Assembly (NCBI RefSeq): GCF_022095675.1
Contig: NZ_JAHYSG010000179.1
Location: forward strand, 1-16,239
Length of the DNA: 16,239 bases
Source: Dactylosporangium sp. AC04546
Lineage (GTDB): Bacteria > Actinomycetota > Actinomycetes > Mycobacteriales > Micromonosporaceae
Direction of reading: 5' to 3'
The notes below the pieces were generated by a model, which was not told where the DNA came from, searched no databases, and saw nothing but the letters and a program-made list of their open reading frames with translations. This document shows positions 1-7,488 of this stretch, one piece after another. Each line of letters begins with the position of its first letter. The stretch's first letter is position 1. The translations under genes were made by a program, and so were the position numbers.

Positions 1-126
1 GTCCCCGCCGCCCGCCGGATCATCCAGGCCGCCTGCCGGCCAGTCCCCACCGGCCGCCGGCTCGTTCAGGCCGCCCGCCGGGCCAGCCCCACCGGCCGCC
101 GGCTCATTCAGGCCGCTTGCCGGGCC
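1..126 (-). repeat. three copies of a 42-nt in-frame repeat in the acyltransferase
   Basis: A 42-nt unit occurs about three times with substitutions and continues off the left edge. Equivalent leucine codons fall at 25-27, 67-69 and 109-111, exactly 42 nt apart. The product is a 14-residue repeat of the type GLNEPAAGG..PAG, rich in Gly, Pro and Ala. It interrupts the C-terminal half of the acyltransferase fold right after a predicted core strand, so it is probably a flexible surface loop. Confidence 0.85.
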
Positions 127-1119
127 GTCCCCGGCGCGCAGTGCGACGGTCACCGCGACCCGTAGCTCCAGGCCGGTCACCGGCTCGCCGCGGGCCAGCA
201 GCAGCTCGCGCAGTCCGCCGGCGACCACGGTGAGGAGCACGTCGTTCGCCTTGCCGCCGGCCGCGTGGGCGACCCGCTTCACCTCGGCCAGGTCGAGCCG
301 CACCACGCCGAGCCGCCGCCCGACCCCGATCGGCCCGTTCAGCGACGTCCGCGGCGCCGCCCAGGCCCGCCGCAGCGTCTGCCAGGCGCCGCGCATTGTC
401 CGTCCGGCGCCGGGCCGGGCCCGCCGGCTCCGTCCCTCGCTCCGTCCCTCGCTCCGTCCCTCGCTCCGTCCCTCGCTCCGTCCCTCGCTACGCCGGGGCC
501 GCCGGATGCCCCGGCGCAGGCGCCCGGCAGCGAGGCACAGGCGCTCGGCGACGAGCCGCCGCCACGACGGCGGCGGCGCCGGCACCCACGGACCGCCGTC
601 CACCGCCACCCGCTCGCCGACGGCGGGCGGCGGCGGGTCGAGCAGCGCGCCGAGCAGCCGCACCGCCGCGGCGCCGTCGCCGACCGCGTGGTGCAGTTGC
701 ACCACGACGGCGACCCGGCGCTCGGGCAGGCCGGTGACGATCCAGAGGTACCAGAGCGGCCTGGTCCGATCCAGCGGCGCCGCCAGCAGCCGCTCGGTCA
801 GGCGGAGCAGCTCGGCCTCCCCGCCGGGCGGCTCGACGGCAACGGTCGCAACGTGCCGCTCGGCGCGGAAGCCGGGGTCGTCGACCCAGATCGGCCGCCC
901 AGCGAGGGGTCCCGGGCGGTACACGACCTGCCGCAGCCGGGGCGCCCCGCAGACCCCGGCCCGCAGCCGCGCGTGGACGGCGGCCAGCCGCGGCCGCCCC
1001 GCAGCGTCGAGCAGCCCGCACCCGTCGACCACAGCGATCACCCCGACGTGCATAGGGGTGTCCGCCGCCTCGACCGCGAGGTTGGTCAGGTCGAACGCGC
1101 TGAGCCGCTCGATCGCCAT
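1..1119 (-). CDS. WS/DGAT-type acyl-CoA acyltransferase, C-terminus beyond window edge
   Basis: This family joins an acyl-CoA to a long-chain alcohol or diacylglycerol, forming wax esters or triacylglycerol; other members acylate different acceptors. The 373 visible residues begin MAIERLSAFD, the usual opening of the family. They carry the active-site motif HHxxxDG as HHAVGDG (residues 143-149) and the SLNGPIG motif (259-265), followed by the KANDV-type segment that starts the second half. The frame is open to base 1, so roughly the last 100 residues are missing from view. Two features are odd: five tandem RSEG-type tetrapeptides at about residues 211-231, in the linker between the two halves, and a 14-residue Gly/Pro/Ala-rich repeat at the visible C-terminal end, just after the strand VAVTVALRA. 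The ATG at 1119 has only a weak ribosome-binding site. The gene is separated by a hairpin from the glycosidase operon and is probably an independent unit. The family call is secure; the substrate is not known. Confidence 0.86.
   Translation of the reverse strand, partial: MAIERLSAFDLTNLAVEAADTPMHVGVIAVVDGCGLLDAAGRPRLAAVHARLRAGVCGAPRLRQVVYRPGPLAGRPIWVDDPGFRAERHVATVAVEPPGGEAELLRLTERLLAAPLDRTRPLWYLWIVTGLPERRVAVVVQLHHAVGDGAAAVRLLGALLDPPPPAVGERVAVDGGPWVPAPPPSWRRLVAERLCLAAGRLRRGIRRPRRSEGRSEGRSEGRSEGRSEGRSRRARPGAGRTMRGAWQTLRRAWAAPRTSLNGPIGVGRRLGVVRLDLAEVKRVAHAAGGKANDVLLTVVAGGLRELLLARGEPVTGLELRVAVTVALRAGDGPASGLNEPAAGGAGPAGGLNEPAAGGDWPAGGLDDPAGGGD
428..487 (-). repeat. five perfect 12-nt tandem repeats inside the acyltransferase gene
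   Basis: The 12-nt unit CTCCGTCCCTCG (plus strand) is repeated five times without error. Twelve is a multiple of three, so copy-number change keeps the reading frame. On the coding strand the repeat gives the charged tetrapeptide RSEG five times, in the interdomain linker of the WS/DGAT protein. The exact identity of the copies suggests recent slippage expansion. Confidence 0.95.
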
Positions 1120-1280
1120 ACCCCGACGATGGCCCGCCGGGGCCGGCGACGGCAGGGTCCAAGGTCCCGTCGCTGTCCCGTCACCGCGCGGCAGGCCGGG
1201 AAACGCGGCGGCGGCCGCCAGCCGGGCCGCGCCGTACGGCGGCTTGCCGGTCGTCGCGCATCGGTGGAACCCTCGCCGGT

Positions 1281-1326
1281 ACGTGGTAGGAATACTGGTG
1301 CCAGAGCCCCAGTTTTCCTACCACGT
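1281..1326 (-). terminator. long inverted repeat after the glycosidase operon, likely terminator
   Basis: The arms 1281-1292 (ACGTGGTAGGAA) and 1315-1326 are perfect complements. After one mismatch, a further five pairs (1294-1298 with 1309-1313) extend the stem to 17 of 18 positions around a 10-nt loop. It begins 15 nt beyond the stop codon of the GH95-like gene. There is no clear U-tract, which is common for actinomycete terminators. The rest of the 1120-1341 gap contains only a short inverted repeat (1146-1152 with 1167-1173), 27-54 nt upstream of the acyltransferase start; no promoter is recognisable. Confidence 0.7.
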
Positions 1327-1341
1327 CGTCCGGCGCGGAAC

Positions 1342-4300
1342 CTAGGAATAGACCTCCATCTCGTACAGCGAGTAGCCCCACTGACCCGACAGCGCCACGC
1401 CCTGCATGCGGACGTACCTCGCCTGGCCGCTCACCGCGAGGCGTTCCGTGCCGCCCGGTGAGTTCGCCTGGGTGTAGGCGTCGCGCCAGGTCGAGCCGTC
1501 GGTGGACGCCTGGAGCCGGTACGACTTCGCGTACGACGTCTCCCAGCGCAGGACCACCTCGCGCAGGGTGACCGTGGCGCCCAGGTCGACCTGGATCCAG
1601 TTGTTCGGGTCCTGGCTGGCGGCCCACCGGGTGGCCAGGTCGCCGTCGACGGCCTTCGCCGCCGTCTGGTCGGCGCTCGACGACGACGACGCCGTGGCCG
1701 GCTTGCCCTGGGCCAGGTTGACGGCCGCCGCGCTCAGGGTCAGCTCCACCGTCACCGTGCGGCCGCGGACCAGCGGCAGGACCCGCGCGATGCCACCGAG
1801 CGGGGAGCTCTGCACCGTGACGCCGTCGGCGGTGACGGCGGTGATGCCGGAGCGCTGGATGAGGGTCAGGTTCTGGTCGATGTTCGACGTGAGGGTCACC
1901 CGTACCTTGCGGGTGTCCATGTCCCAGGTCAGGTTGTCGATGCGGAACTGGCCCTTGCCGAGCATGCCGTTGATCGAGCCCTTCCGCAGGGACTTCGGCA
2001 GCGCGGGCAGCACCTCGAGCGTGCCCGGCCGGCTCGTCGCGAGCATCTCCATCATGACCGTGGGCACGCTGTTGGCGACGTCGGTGGCGAAGACGCCGTG
2101 GTTGTTGTAGTGCGACGTGGCCATGCTCGTGTAGTAGTAGTCGTCCTTCGCGAAGCGCAGCAGCTTCGCGTTGACCGAGTCGGCGTTGTTGAGGTCGGCC
2201 GCGATGAGCGCGCCGTGCAGCAGGCCGTGGCCGGCGTTCTCGTAGGACCCGGTGTCCTTCTTCTGCAGGAAGACCTGCGCGGCGTTGTACTGCGCGCGGT
2301 TGGTCTCCGGCGTGATCTCGCGGTACGGCCACACCGGCATGAGGCCGCTGGCGTGGCGGTGCTGATAGTTGTTCTTGTTCGCGAGGTCCGGCCAGGCCCA
2401 TTCGGCGAGGGCGCCGTCGTTGTTGATGATGTACGGCGGGAGGTGGTCGAGCTTCTCCTGCCACACGGGGATCTTGTCGGCGTCGCGGCCGAGCGCACGG
2501 CTGGTCTGGATGAGCGTCGACAGGGCGAACCGGGCGCCCGAGATGTCGTAGACCGAGTTCACCGACAGCGGCACCCCGCCGGGCGGCGTGTTCTCCGGGG
2601 AGATCGACCCCGCGAAGATGTAGTTGCCGTTGCCGTCCTTGCGCACGAGGAAGTCCTCGTAGAAGTCGCCCATGTCGCGGATCAGCGGGTAGTACTGGTT
2701 GGCCAGGAACGTGGTGTCGCCGGTCACCTGGTAGTACTCCCAGAGCGGATACAGCAGCCACGACTCGCCGCCGGTCACGTACTGGTACGGGTAATCATAA
2801 TTAATGTTTGATATGAGGCCCTCGTTGTTGGGCGTGTTGCCGCCGGTGAGCATGCCGCGGGTGCCGAGCAGCTTGCGGGCGTTGGTGCGGAAGTCGGCCT
2901 GCCACTGCTGGTTGAGCCAGAAGTAGCCCTGCATCGCCTCCGGCATGTTGCCGATGTTGCCGCCGGAGATCTGCAGGTTGAGGTTGGCGTCGAGGTGGTA
3001 GTAGCCGTCCCAGCCGACGTTGCTGTCGCCGGTCCAGTTGCCGAGCAGGTCGGGCGCCGCCGTCTCGTTGCTGGAGGCGAGCAGGTGGTAGCGCCCGGCG
3101 TTGAACATCCGCTCGTACAGCGCGGGGATCGGCGCCGACGCGGTCTTCTGCTCGGCCAGGAGCTGCTCGGTGGACTTGGCGCGGTCCTGCGCGCTCGCGC
3201 CGAGGTCGAGCGACACCCGGTTCATGATCGAGCTGTGCTTGCTCACGTGGCGGTTCAGCAGCGTCTGGTAGTCGCCGCTGAGCGCGTTGAGCCGGGACTG
3301 CAGCTGCTGGCGGTTCCACTCGGTCTCGGCCGTGACGCCGCCGTTGAAGGTCCCGTCGTAGCGCTGGGTCAGCGTGAGCAGCAGCACGTACGTCGCGTTC
3401 GTGACCGACACGTCGGTGCCGTCCATCGTCTTCGTGCCGTCGGTGACGATCCGCGTGACGCCCTCGTAGCCGGCGTTGTAGGTGCCGCCGGCGTACTTCG
3501 CGCGCAGGTCGAGGAAGTTGACGTTCGAGGCGTTGGTGACCGTGACGCCCTTGTTGAGCAGGTTCATGCCCGGGTCGATGGACAGCCCGAGCTTGACGCT
3601 GAGCCGCTGCCCGGACGGCGCCGGCAGGTACTGCACGGCGGCCCCGTCGGTGCGCGACACGAACGACGTGCGCTCCCACCGGCCCGCGCCGTCGTTCCAG
3701 TTGACCTTCACCAGCCCGGCGGAGTAGTCGGTCGAGCGGCTGTAGCCGCTGACCGCGCCGGAGCCGGTGAGCTGCATGGTCATCTTGAAGCCCGGGTGCT
3801 TGCTGCCCTCACCGCCGCCCTGGTACCCCTGGACGTTGGCGGCCAGCTGGTTCGCCTGCTGGTACTGCCCGGCGATGAGCAGGTCCCGGATCCGGTTGAT
3901 GTCGGTGGCGCTGACCGTGTTGAACGTCCGGTGCGGCCGGGCCTCCGACCGCGCCATGAAGAAGTCCTTGTCGTTGAACACGGTCGTCTCGCTGCGCGGG
4001 TTGCCGAAGACGATGATGCCCTGCTTGCCGTTGCCGGCGAGGAGGCCGTTGGCCCAGTCGGCGTACGTCTGCGGGTAGCTGGTCGACGGCGCGACCGTGG
4101 CCGAGCCGCCACCGCCGCCGGTCGAGCCGGTGCCCCACACCTCGAACTCCCACAGCGAGTAGCCCCACTGCGTGTTCGGGGTGACGCCCTGCATCCGCAC
4201 GTACCGCGTGGTGCGCCCGACGGTGACCGAGTCGCTGCCCCCGTCGCCGGTGGTGGTGGAGAAGACGTCCGTCCACTGGGTGCCGTTGTCGGAGACCTGG

Positions 4301-4608
4301 AGCTTGTAGCCGCGCGCGTACGCGGTCTCCCACGACAGCGTCACCGTCGAGACGGCGGCGGCGGTGCCGAGGTCGACCTGGATCCAGGCGTTGTTGTCGT
4401 TGCTGTGGTCGCTCGACCAGCGGGTCGAGGCGTTGCCGTCGATCGCGTTGGCCGCGGTCAGCGTGCCGTCCTGGTAGGACGCGGTCGCGCTGGCGCCGGC
4501 GTTGCGGGCGAGGTTGACGGGCGTGTCGGCCGCGGCCGACGGCAGCCGCAGCGCGGCCGGCGCGAGGATCAGCACCGCGAGCGCGACGCCGAGGAGTCGC
4601 CGTTTCAT
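1342..4608 (-). CDS. secreted GH95-like glycoside hydrolase with N- and C-terminal CBM32 domains
   Basis: Known GH95 enzymes remove alpha-L-fucose or alpha-L-galactose from oligosaccharides; the substrate here is unproven. The 1088-residue protein starts at ATG 4608 with Shine-Dalgarno GGAAGG 6 nt upstream; the longer open frame upstream lies inside the preceding gene. Order: signal peptide (1-27), CBM32/F5-8C domain (28-160), Gly linker, GH95-type N-terminal domain beginning near GNGKQGIIVFG (about 193-202), (alpha/alpha)6 barrel (about 490-850), C-terminal beta domain with LPALPKSLRKGSING (867-881), second CBM32 (about 962-1088). Active-site candidates by comparison with the family are N542 and N544, E672 in SISPEN, and the acidic residues before HRHASGL (749-755). 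GH95 normally reads HRHxSHL, so one His is replaced by Gly and the subfamily may be distant. It is the second gene of the operon, 14 nt after the GH120-like gene. An AT-rich operator-like segment sits in the coding region near residues 600-605. Confidence 0.85.
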   Translation of the reverse strand: MKRRLLGVALAVLILAPAALRLPSAAADTPVNLARNAGASATASYQDGTLTAANAIDGNASTRWSSDHSNDNNAWIQVDLGTAAAVSTVTLSWETAYARGYKLQVSDNGTQWTDVFSTTTGDGGSDSVTVGRTTRYVRMQGVTPNTQWGYSLWEFEVWGTGSTGGGGGSATVAPSTSYPQTYADWANGLLAGNGKQGIIVFGNPRSETTVFNDKDFFMARSEARPHRTFNTVSATDINRIRDLLIAGQYQQANQLAANVQGYQGGGEGSKHPGFKMTMQLTGSGAVSGYSRSTDYSAGLVKVNWNDGAGRWERTSFVSRTDGAAVQYLPAPSGQRLSVKLGLSIDPGMNLLNKGVTVTNASNVNFLDLRAKYAGGTYNAGYEGVTRIVTDGTKTMDGTDVSVTNATYVLLLTLTQRYDGTFNGGVTAETEWNRQQLQSRLNALSGDYQTLLNRHVSKHSSIMNRVSLDLGASAQDRAKSTEQLLAEQKTASAPIPALYERMFNAGRYHLLASSNETAAPDLLGNWTGDSNVGWDGYYHLDANLNLQISGGNIGNMPEAMQGYFWLNQQWQADFRTNARKLLGTRGMLTGGNTPNNEGLISNINYDYPYQYVTGGESWLLYPLWEYYQVTGDTTFLANQYYPLIRDMGDFYEDFLVRKDGNGNYIFAGSISPENTPPGGVPLSVNSVYDISGARFALSTLIQTSRALGRDADKIPVWQEKLDHLPPYIINNDGALAEWAWPDLANKNNYQHRHASGLMPVWPYREITPETNRAQYNAAQVFLQKKDTGSYENAGHGLLHGALIAADLNNADSVNAKLLRFAKDDYYYTSMATSHYNNHGVFATDVANSVPTVMMEMLATSRPGTLEVLPALPKSLRKGSINGMLGKGQFRIDNLTWDMDTRKVRVTLTSNIDQNLTLIQRSGITAVTADGVTVQSSPLGGIARVLPLVRGRTVTVELTLSAAAVNLAQGKPATASSSSSADQTAAKAVDGDLATRWAASQDPNNWIQVDLGATVTLREVVLRWETSYAKSYRLQASTDGSTWRDAYTQANSPGGTERLAVSGQARYVRMQGVALSGQWGYSLYEMEVYS
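2795..2810. promoter_or_regulatory. operator-like AT-rich element inside the GH95-like gene
   Basis: TCATAATTAATGTTTG matches the element at 7302-7317 in 14 of 16 positions. It also resembles the start and end of the element at 11548-11567. It overlaps the codons for SNINYD of the GH95-like protein and forces a run of AT-rich codons (ATA, TCA, ATT, AAT, TAT, GAT) that the rest of this gene avoids. An intragenic operator used for repression at a distance or as a roadblock is possible; protein binding is inferred only. Confidence 0.4.
4129..4527 (-). repeat. CBM32-encoding segment, copy 1 (in GH95-like gene)
   Basis: This 399-nt segment encodes residues 28-160 of the GH95-like protein. It aligns without gaps to 4902-5300 in the neighbouring gene: 113 of 133 residues are identical, with long stretches of identical DNA (for example around 4244-4300 against 5024-5080). 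The copies are direct repeats about 773 nt apart and point to duplication within the operon. The second CBM32 of the same protein (codons at 1342-1725) is clearly more diverged. Confidence 0.85.
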
Positions 4609-4622
4609 CGAATACCTTCCGT

Positions 4623-7112
4623 TCACCGGGTGCTGATGCGCAGCGAGGAGATGGCGTCGTTGTTGCCGGAGCTCACGAGGTTCGGGGTGTCGGCGGTGAA
4701 CGTCCACGCCGTGCCGGCGAAACCGGCGTCGGCGTACGCGGTCACCGAGTAGCCGGCCGGCACGCGGATCGACGAGACGGTGTCGTTGGCGATGCCGGCC
4801 GCCTGGAGCTGGGCCAGGTCGTAGCTGCCGACGCCGAGCGTCGCGGCGGCGCCGGTGTAGTTGGCGTCGGCGTAGAACGTCGGGCCGGCGACCGTCCCGG
4901 CGGTACCGTAGACCTCGAACTCCCACAGTGAGTAGCCCCACTGGGTGGCGGGCGTGACGCCCTGCATCCGCAGGTAGCGGGCGCTGCGGCCGACGGTGAC
5001 CGAGTCGCTGCCGCCGTCGCCGGTGGTGGTGGAGAAGACGTCCGTCCACTGTGTCCCGTTGTCGGACACCTGCACCTTGTAGCCGCGCGCGTAGGCCGCC
5101 TCCCAGGCGAGGGTCACCGACGACACGGCGTAGCTGCCGCCGAGGTCGACCTGAAGCCACGCGCTGTTGTCGTTGCTGTGGTCGCTCGACCAGCGCGTCG
5201 CCGAGTTGCCGTCGATCGCGTTGGCGGCGCTCAGCGTGCCGTCCTGGTACGACGCGGTCGCCCGGGCGCCGGGGTTGCGGGCCAGGTTGACCGGCACGTC
5301 GGACGGCGGCGCCGGCGGCTTCGGCACGGTCTGCCCGGCCGGCGGCCACAGCGTGAAGGTGTTGGCGCCGGCGCGGGCGTTCGCGAACGGGCCGGCCATC
5401 GTGTTGGTGGTGCTGACCGCCGCGCCGAAGAAGTCAGTGGTGACGTCGGCCGCGATGCTCTCGTTCGCCCGCGGGATGACGCCGACCCGGCTGCGCGTCA
5501 CCGGCGTCAGGCCGGAGATGCCGGTCGTGTTGAGATCGAAGCTGAGCGACAGCTGGGTGTTGCTCGCGGTGTAGCGCACGTTCGACAGCGCGCCGGTGAA
5601 GTTGCCCTCCTTGACGTGCGTCTTGCCGGTCGCGTTGTCGGGCAGCGTCGAGCCCTGGACGAGGTTGTTGTACCAGAAGAACTTCTGCGGGCTCGTGAGC
5701 GCGGTCGACTCGTTCATCGTGCCCGGCTGGAAGTAGTAGGCGTCGCGCCCGCCGCCGTCGATGTTGATGCGGCCGTTGTCGACGAACAGGTTGTTGGCGA
5801 ACACCACGCCGGTCGCGTCCAGGGTGCGGATGTCGCTGTTGCCGATGAAGACGTTGTTGTCGACGAGGATCGGCCCGTGGATGGCCTCGGCGTAGTACCC
5901 CCAGGGCGTGTTCATGACGATGTTGCCGGTGACACGGACGTTCTGGTTGCCCCAGTCGGTCCAGATGCCGGCTGAGTTACCGCCCTTGGAGCCCTTGATG
6001 TAGTTGCCTTTGATGAGGCCCTCGTTCATGTAGTGGACTTTGATCGGGGCCGTCTCCGCGCCGCTGAACTCGTTGCGGTAGTTGGTGTCCTCGATCATGT
6101 TGTAGAGGATGTCGGAGTTCCACGAGAACACCCCGGCGATGCCCGACTGCCCGGACCTGCCGATGTAGTTGTTGCGCACCACGTGCGAGCCGTACCGCGC
6201 GGTGTCGTGGAAGTGCGTGCGGGTCGTGCCGGGCCGGTTGCCGGCCCACTCGTCGCAGCCCAGGCCGATGTCGATGCCGATGGTGCGGGCGTTGAGCACG
6301 ACGTTCTGCTCGATGACCCAGCGCAGGCCGCCGAAGACGCTGATCGCGCCCGCCTGCCGCCGCGACGGGCTGCTCGGGAAGTCGGAGTAGGTGTTGGCCG
6401 CCTGGTTGACCGTGAACCCGCGGACGGTGATGTACCCGAGGCCCCACACGTCGGGGGCGAAGATCTGCCGGCGGACGTTGATCTCGGCGAGCTTGGCGTT
6501 CGGGTCGGCGGTGCCGAAGTTGGCCCAGATGGTGGTGGTACCGCCGGAGACCTGTGAGTACCAGGTGTTCGCGGCGGACTGGACGTCGGCGAGCGACGGC
6601 TTCTCGAGGTACGCCTGCTCGCTCAGGTAGACGTCGCCGGCGGTGTAGCCGGGGAAGGTGGCGTCGCCGCCGCCCTGTGGCTGGCCGGTCGCGTAGGGGT
6701 TGTAGGCGCCGAAGAAGCTGCCGGGCAGGGACACGCTCCAGACGTTGCCGCTGGTGCGTACCCAGTTGTTGATCTCCTCCGATCCCTTGATGACGACCTC
6801 GCCGTCGCCGGCGTTGGTGTACGTGATGCGGGTGGTCTCCCCGGTCCCGCCGCGGGCGGGCTTGACGGTCTCGCGGTAGAGGCCGGCGTGGACGACGACG
6901 GTGTCGCCGGGCTGCGCGTCCTGGGCGGCGCGGTTGATCGTCAGGTACGGCGCGGCCTGCGTGCCGGCGTTGCCGTCGTTGCCGTTCTTGGCGACGTGGA
7001 TGGTGCGCGGGGCCGCCGCGGCCGGCTGGGCCGCGAGCAAGGTCGCCGCGACCGCCGCGAGGGCGAGCGCGCCGGCGGCCGCGCACAGCGACGTGATCCT
7101 GCGGTGCGTCAT
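4623..7112 (-). CDS. secreted GH120-like beta-helix glycoside hydrolase with CBM32 and beta/gamma-crystallin domains
   Basis: The 829-residue protein starts at ATG 7112, with AAAGGAG 6 nt upstream. Order: signal peptide (1-34), right-handed parallel beta-helix (about 36-590) opening with HVAKNGNDGNAG, CBM32 (605-737), beta/gamma-crystallin domain (about 744-828). The last has two calcium-type motifs of the form N/D-N/D-x-x-S/T-S: NDTVSS (776-781) and NDAISS (818-823). The segment GIWTDWGNQNVRVTGN...YYAEAIHGPILVDNN resembles the active site of GH120 beta-xylosidases. D386 and E409 are 23 residues apart, the spacing I recall for the nucleophile and acid/base of the characterised GH120 enzyme (D382 and E405). 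GH120 or a nearby beta-helix family is therefore my best call; the sugar specificity is an inference. It is the first gene of the operon, with the promoter region around 7302-7337. Confidence 0.78.
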   Translation of the reverse strand: MTHRRITSLCAAAGALALAAVAATLLAAQPAAAAPRTIHVAKNGNDGNAGTQAAPYLTINRAAQDAQPGDTVVVHAGLYRETVKPARGGTGETTRITYTNAGDGEVVIKGSEEINNWVRTSGNVWSVSLPGSFFGAYNPYATGQPQGGGDATFPGYTAGDVYLSEQAYLEKPSLADVQSAANTWYSQVSGGTTTIWANFGTADPNAKLAEINVRRQIFAPDVWGLGYITVRGFTVNQAANTYSDFPSSPSRRQAGAISVFGGLRWVIEQNVVLNARTIGIDIGLGCDEWAGNRPGTTRTHFHDTARYGSHVVRNNYIGRSGQSGIAGVFSWNSDILYNMIEDTNYRNEFSGAETAPIKVHYMNEGLIKGNYIKGSKGGNSAGIWTDWGNQNVRVTGNIVMNTPWGYYAEAIHGPILVDNNVFIGNSDIRTLDATGVVFANNLFVDNGRINIDGGGRDAYYFQPGTMNESTALTSPQKFFWYNNLVQGSTLPDNATGKTHVKEGNFTGALSNVRYTASNTQLSLSFDLNTTGISGLTPVTRSRVGVIPRANESIAADVTTDFFGAAVSTTNTMAGPFANARAGANTFTLWPPAGQTVPKPPAPPSDVPVNLARNPGARATASYQDGTLSAANAIDGNSATRWSSDHSNDNSAWLQVDLGGSYAVSSVTLAWEAAYARGYKVQVSDNGTQWTDVFSTTTGDGGSDSVTVGRSARYLRMQGVTPATQWGYSLWEFEVYGTAGTVAGPTFYADANYTGAAATLGVGSYDLAQLQAAGIANDTVSSIRVPAGYSVTAYADAGFAGTAWTFTADTPNLVSSGNNDAISSLRISTR
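4902..5300 (-). repeat. CBM32-encoding segment, copy 2 (in GH120-like gene)
   Basis: This partner of the 4129-4527 segment encodes residues 605-737 of the GH120-like protein. Conserved blocks include ARN.GA, DGT..AANAIDGN, RWSSDHSND and TQWGYSLWEFEV. It is a module swap or duplication between adjacent secreted enzymes, so both are probably targeted to the same glycan surface. Confidence 0.85.
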
Positions 7113-7301
7113 TGGGCTCCTTTGCGGAGACGAGCTGGGGGTGTGCGCCTCGTGCCGAGGCGTGGTGGGCGGACCCCCGGTGACGTCAGCGCGCCGTCGC
7201 GTCGTCTGCTGCGCGGCCACCGCGAAACGGCGCCACGCCCGGAGTGCATCGCCCGCCGGCCCACGGATGGCGGCCGTGACCCGCGGCGCGATGACCGACT
7301 T

Positions 7302-7337
7302 TCATAATTAATCTATGCTCTCGTACTTGCGAAGCAA
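7302..7337 (-). promoter_or_regulatory. promoter with overlapping AT-rich operator for the secreted glycosidase operon
   Basis: On the minus strand, TTGCTT (7332-7337) is followed after 16 nt by TAGATT (7310-7315), a fair sigma-70-type pair. The element TCATAATTAATCTATG (7302-7317, plus strand) covers the -10 hexamer, as expected of a repressor site. It contains the half-site TAATCT, which appears as a perfect palindrome upstream of the ABC operon at 11552-11564. It stands out as one of the few AT-rich islands in the window. It implies an untranslated leader of about 190 nt before ATG 7112; I recognise no riboswitch in that leader. Confidence 0.55.
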
Positions 7338-7364
7338 TCTAAGGGCGCTCCGCCCGGACGTCAA

Positions 7365-7381
7365 CCGGGGAGGGACCCCGG
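7365..7381 (-). terminator. hairpin downstream of the ROK gene, possible terminator
   Basis: CCGGGG and CCCCGG enclose a 5-nt loop, and an outer pair CGCCCGG (7351-7357) with CCGGGCG brackets the structure. It lies 108 nt beyond the ROK stop codon, before the next promoter on the same strand. A second small palindrome, CTGAGgCTCAG, is at 7407-7417. No U-tract is visible, so termination is only plausible. Confidence 0.4.
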
Positions 7382-7488
7382 ACCAGCACGGCGACCGGGC
7401 GGCAGCCTGAGGCTCAGCCCGCGGACCGGCACCAAGGCCCGCGAGGGCGGGCACGGGACGCGGAAGGTGCGCGGCCCGGGGCGCTGGC

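Noticed and set aside
1181..2761. Long minus-strand open frame over the GH95-like gene
   Set aside because: Arg/His/Pro-rich translation with no family motifs; it is another frame of the real gene, which has clear GH95 and CBM32 signatures.
2995..4752. 585-residue antisense open frame
   Set aside because: Val/Arg/Gly-rich low-complexity translation, typical of the antisense of GC-rich genes; no start signal or domain.
4609..5349. N-terminal extension of the GH95-like frame
   Set aside because: It overlaps the CBM32 and crystallin coding region of the upstream gene in another frame. ATG 4608 has a Shine-Dalgarno and a signal peptide.
7113..7220. 36-residue N-terminal extension of the GH120-like protein
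   Set aside because: It would hide the signal peptide; ATG 7112 follows a strong AAAGGAG.
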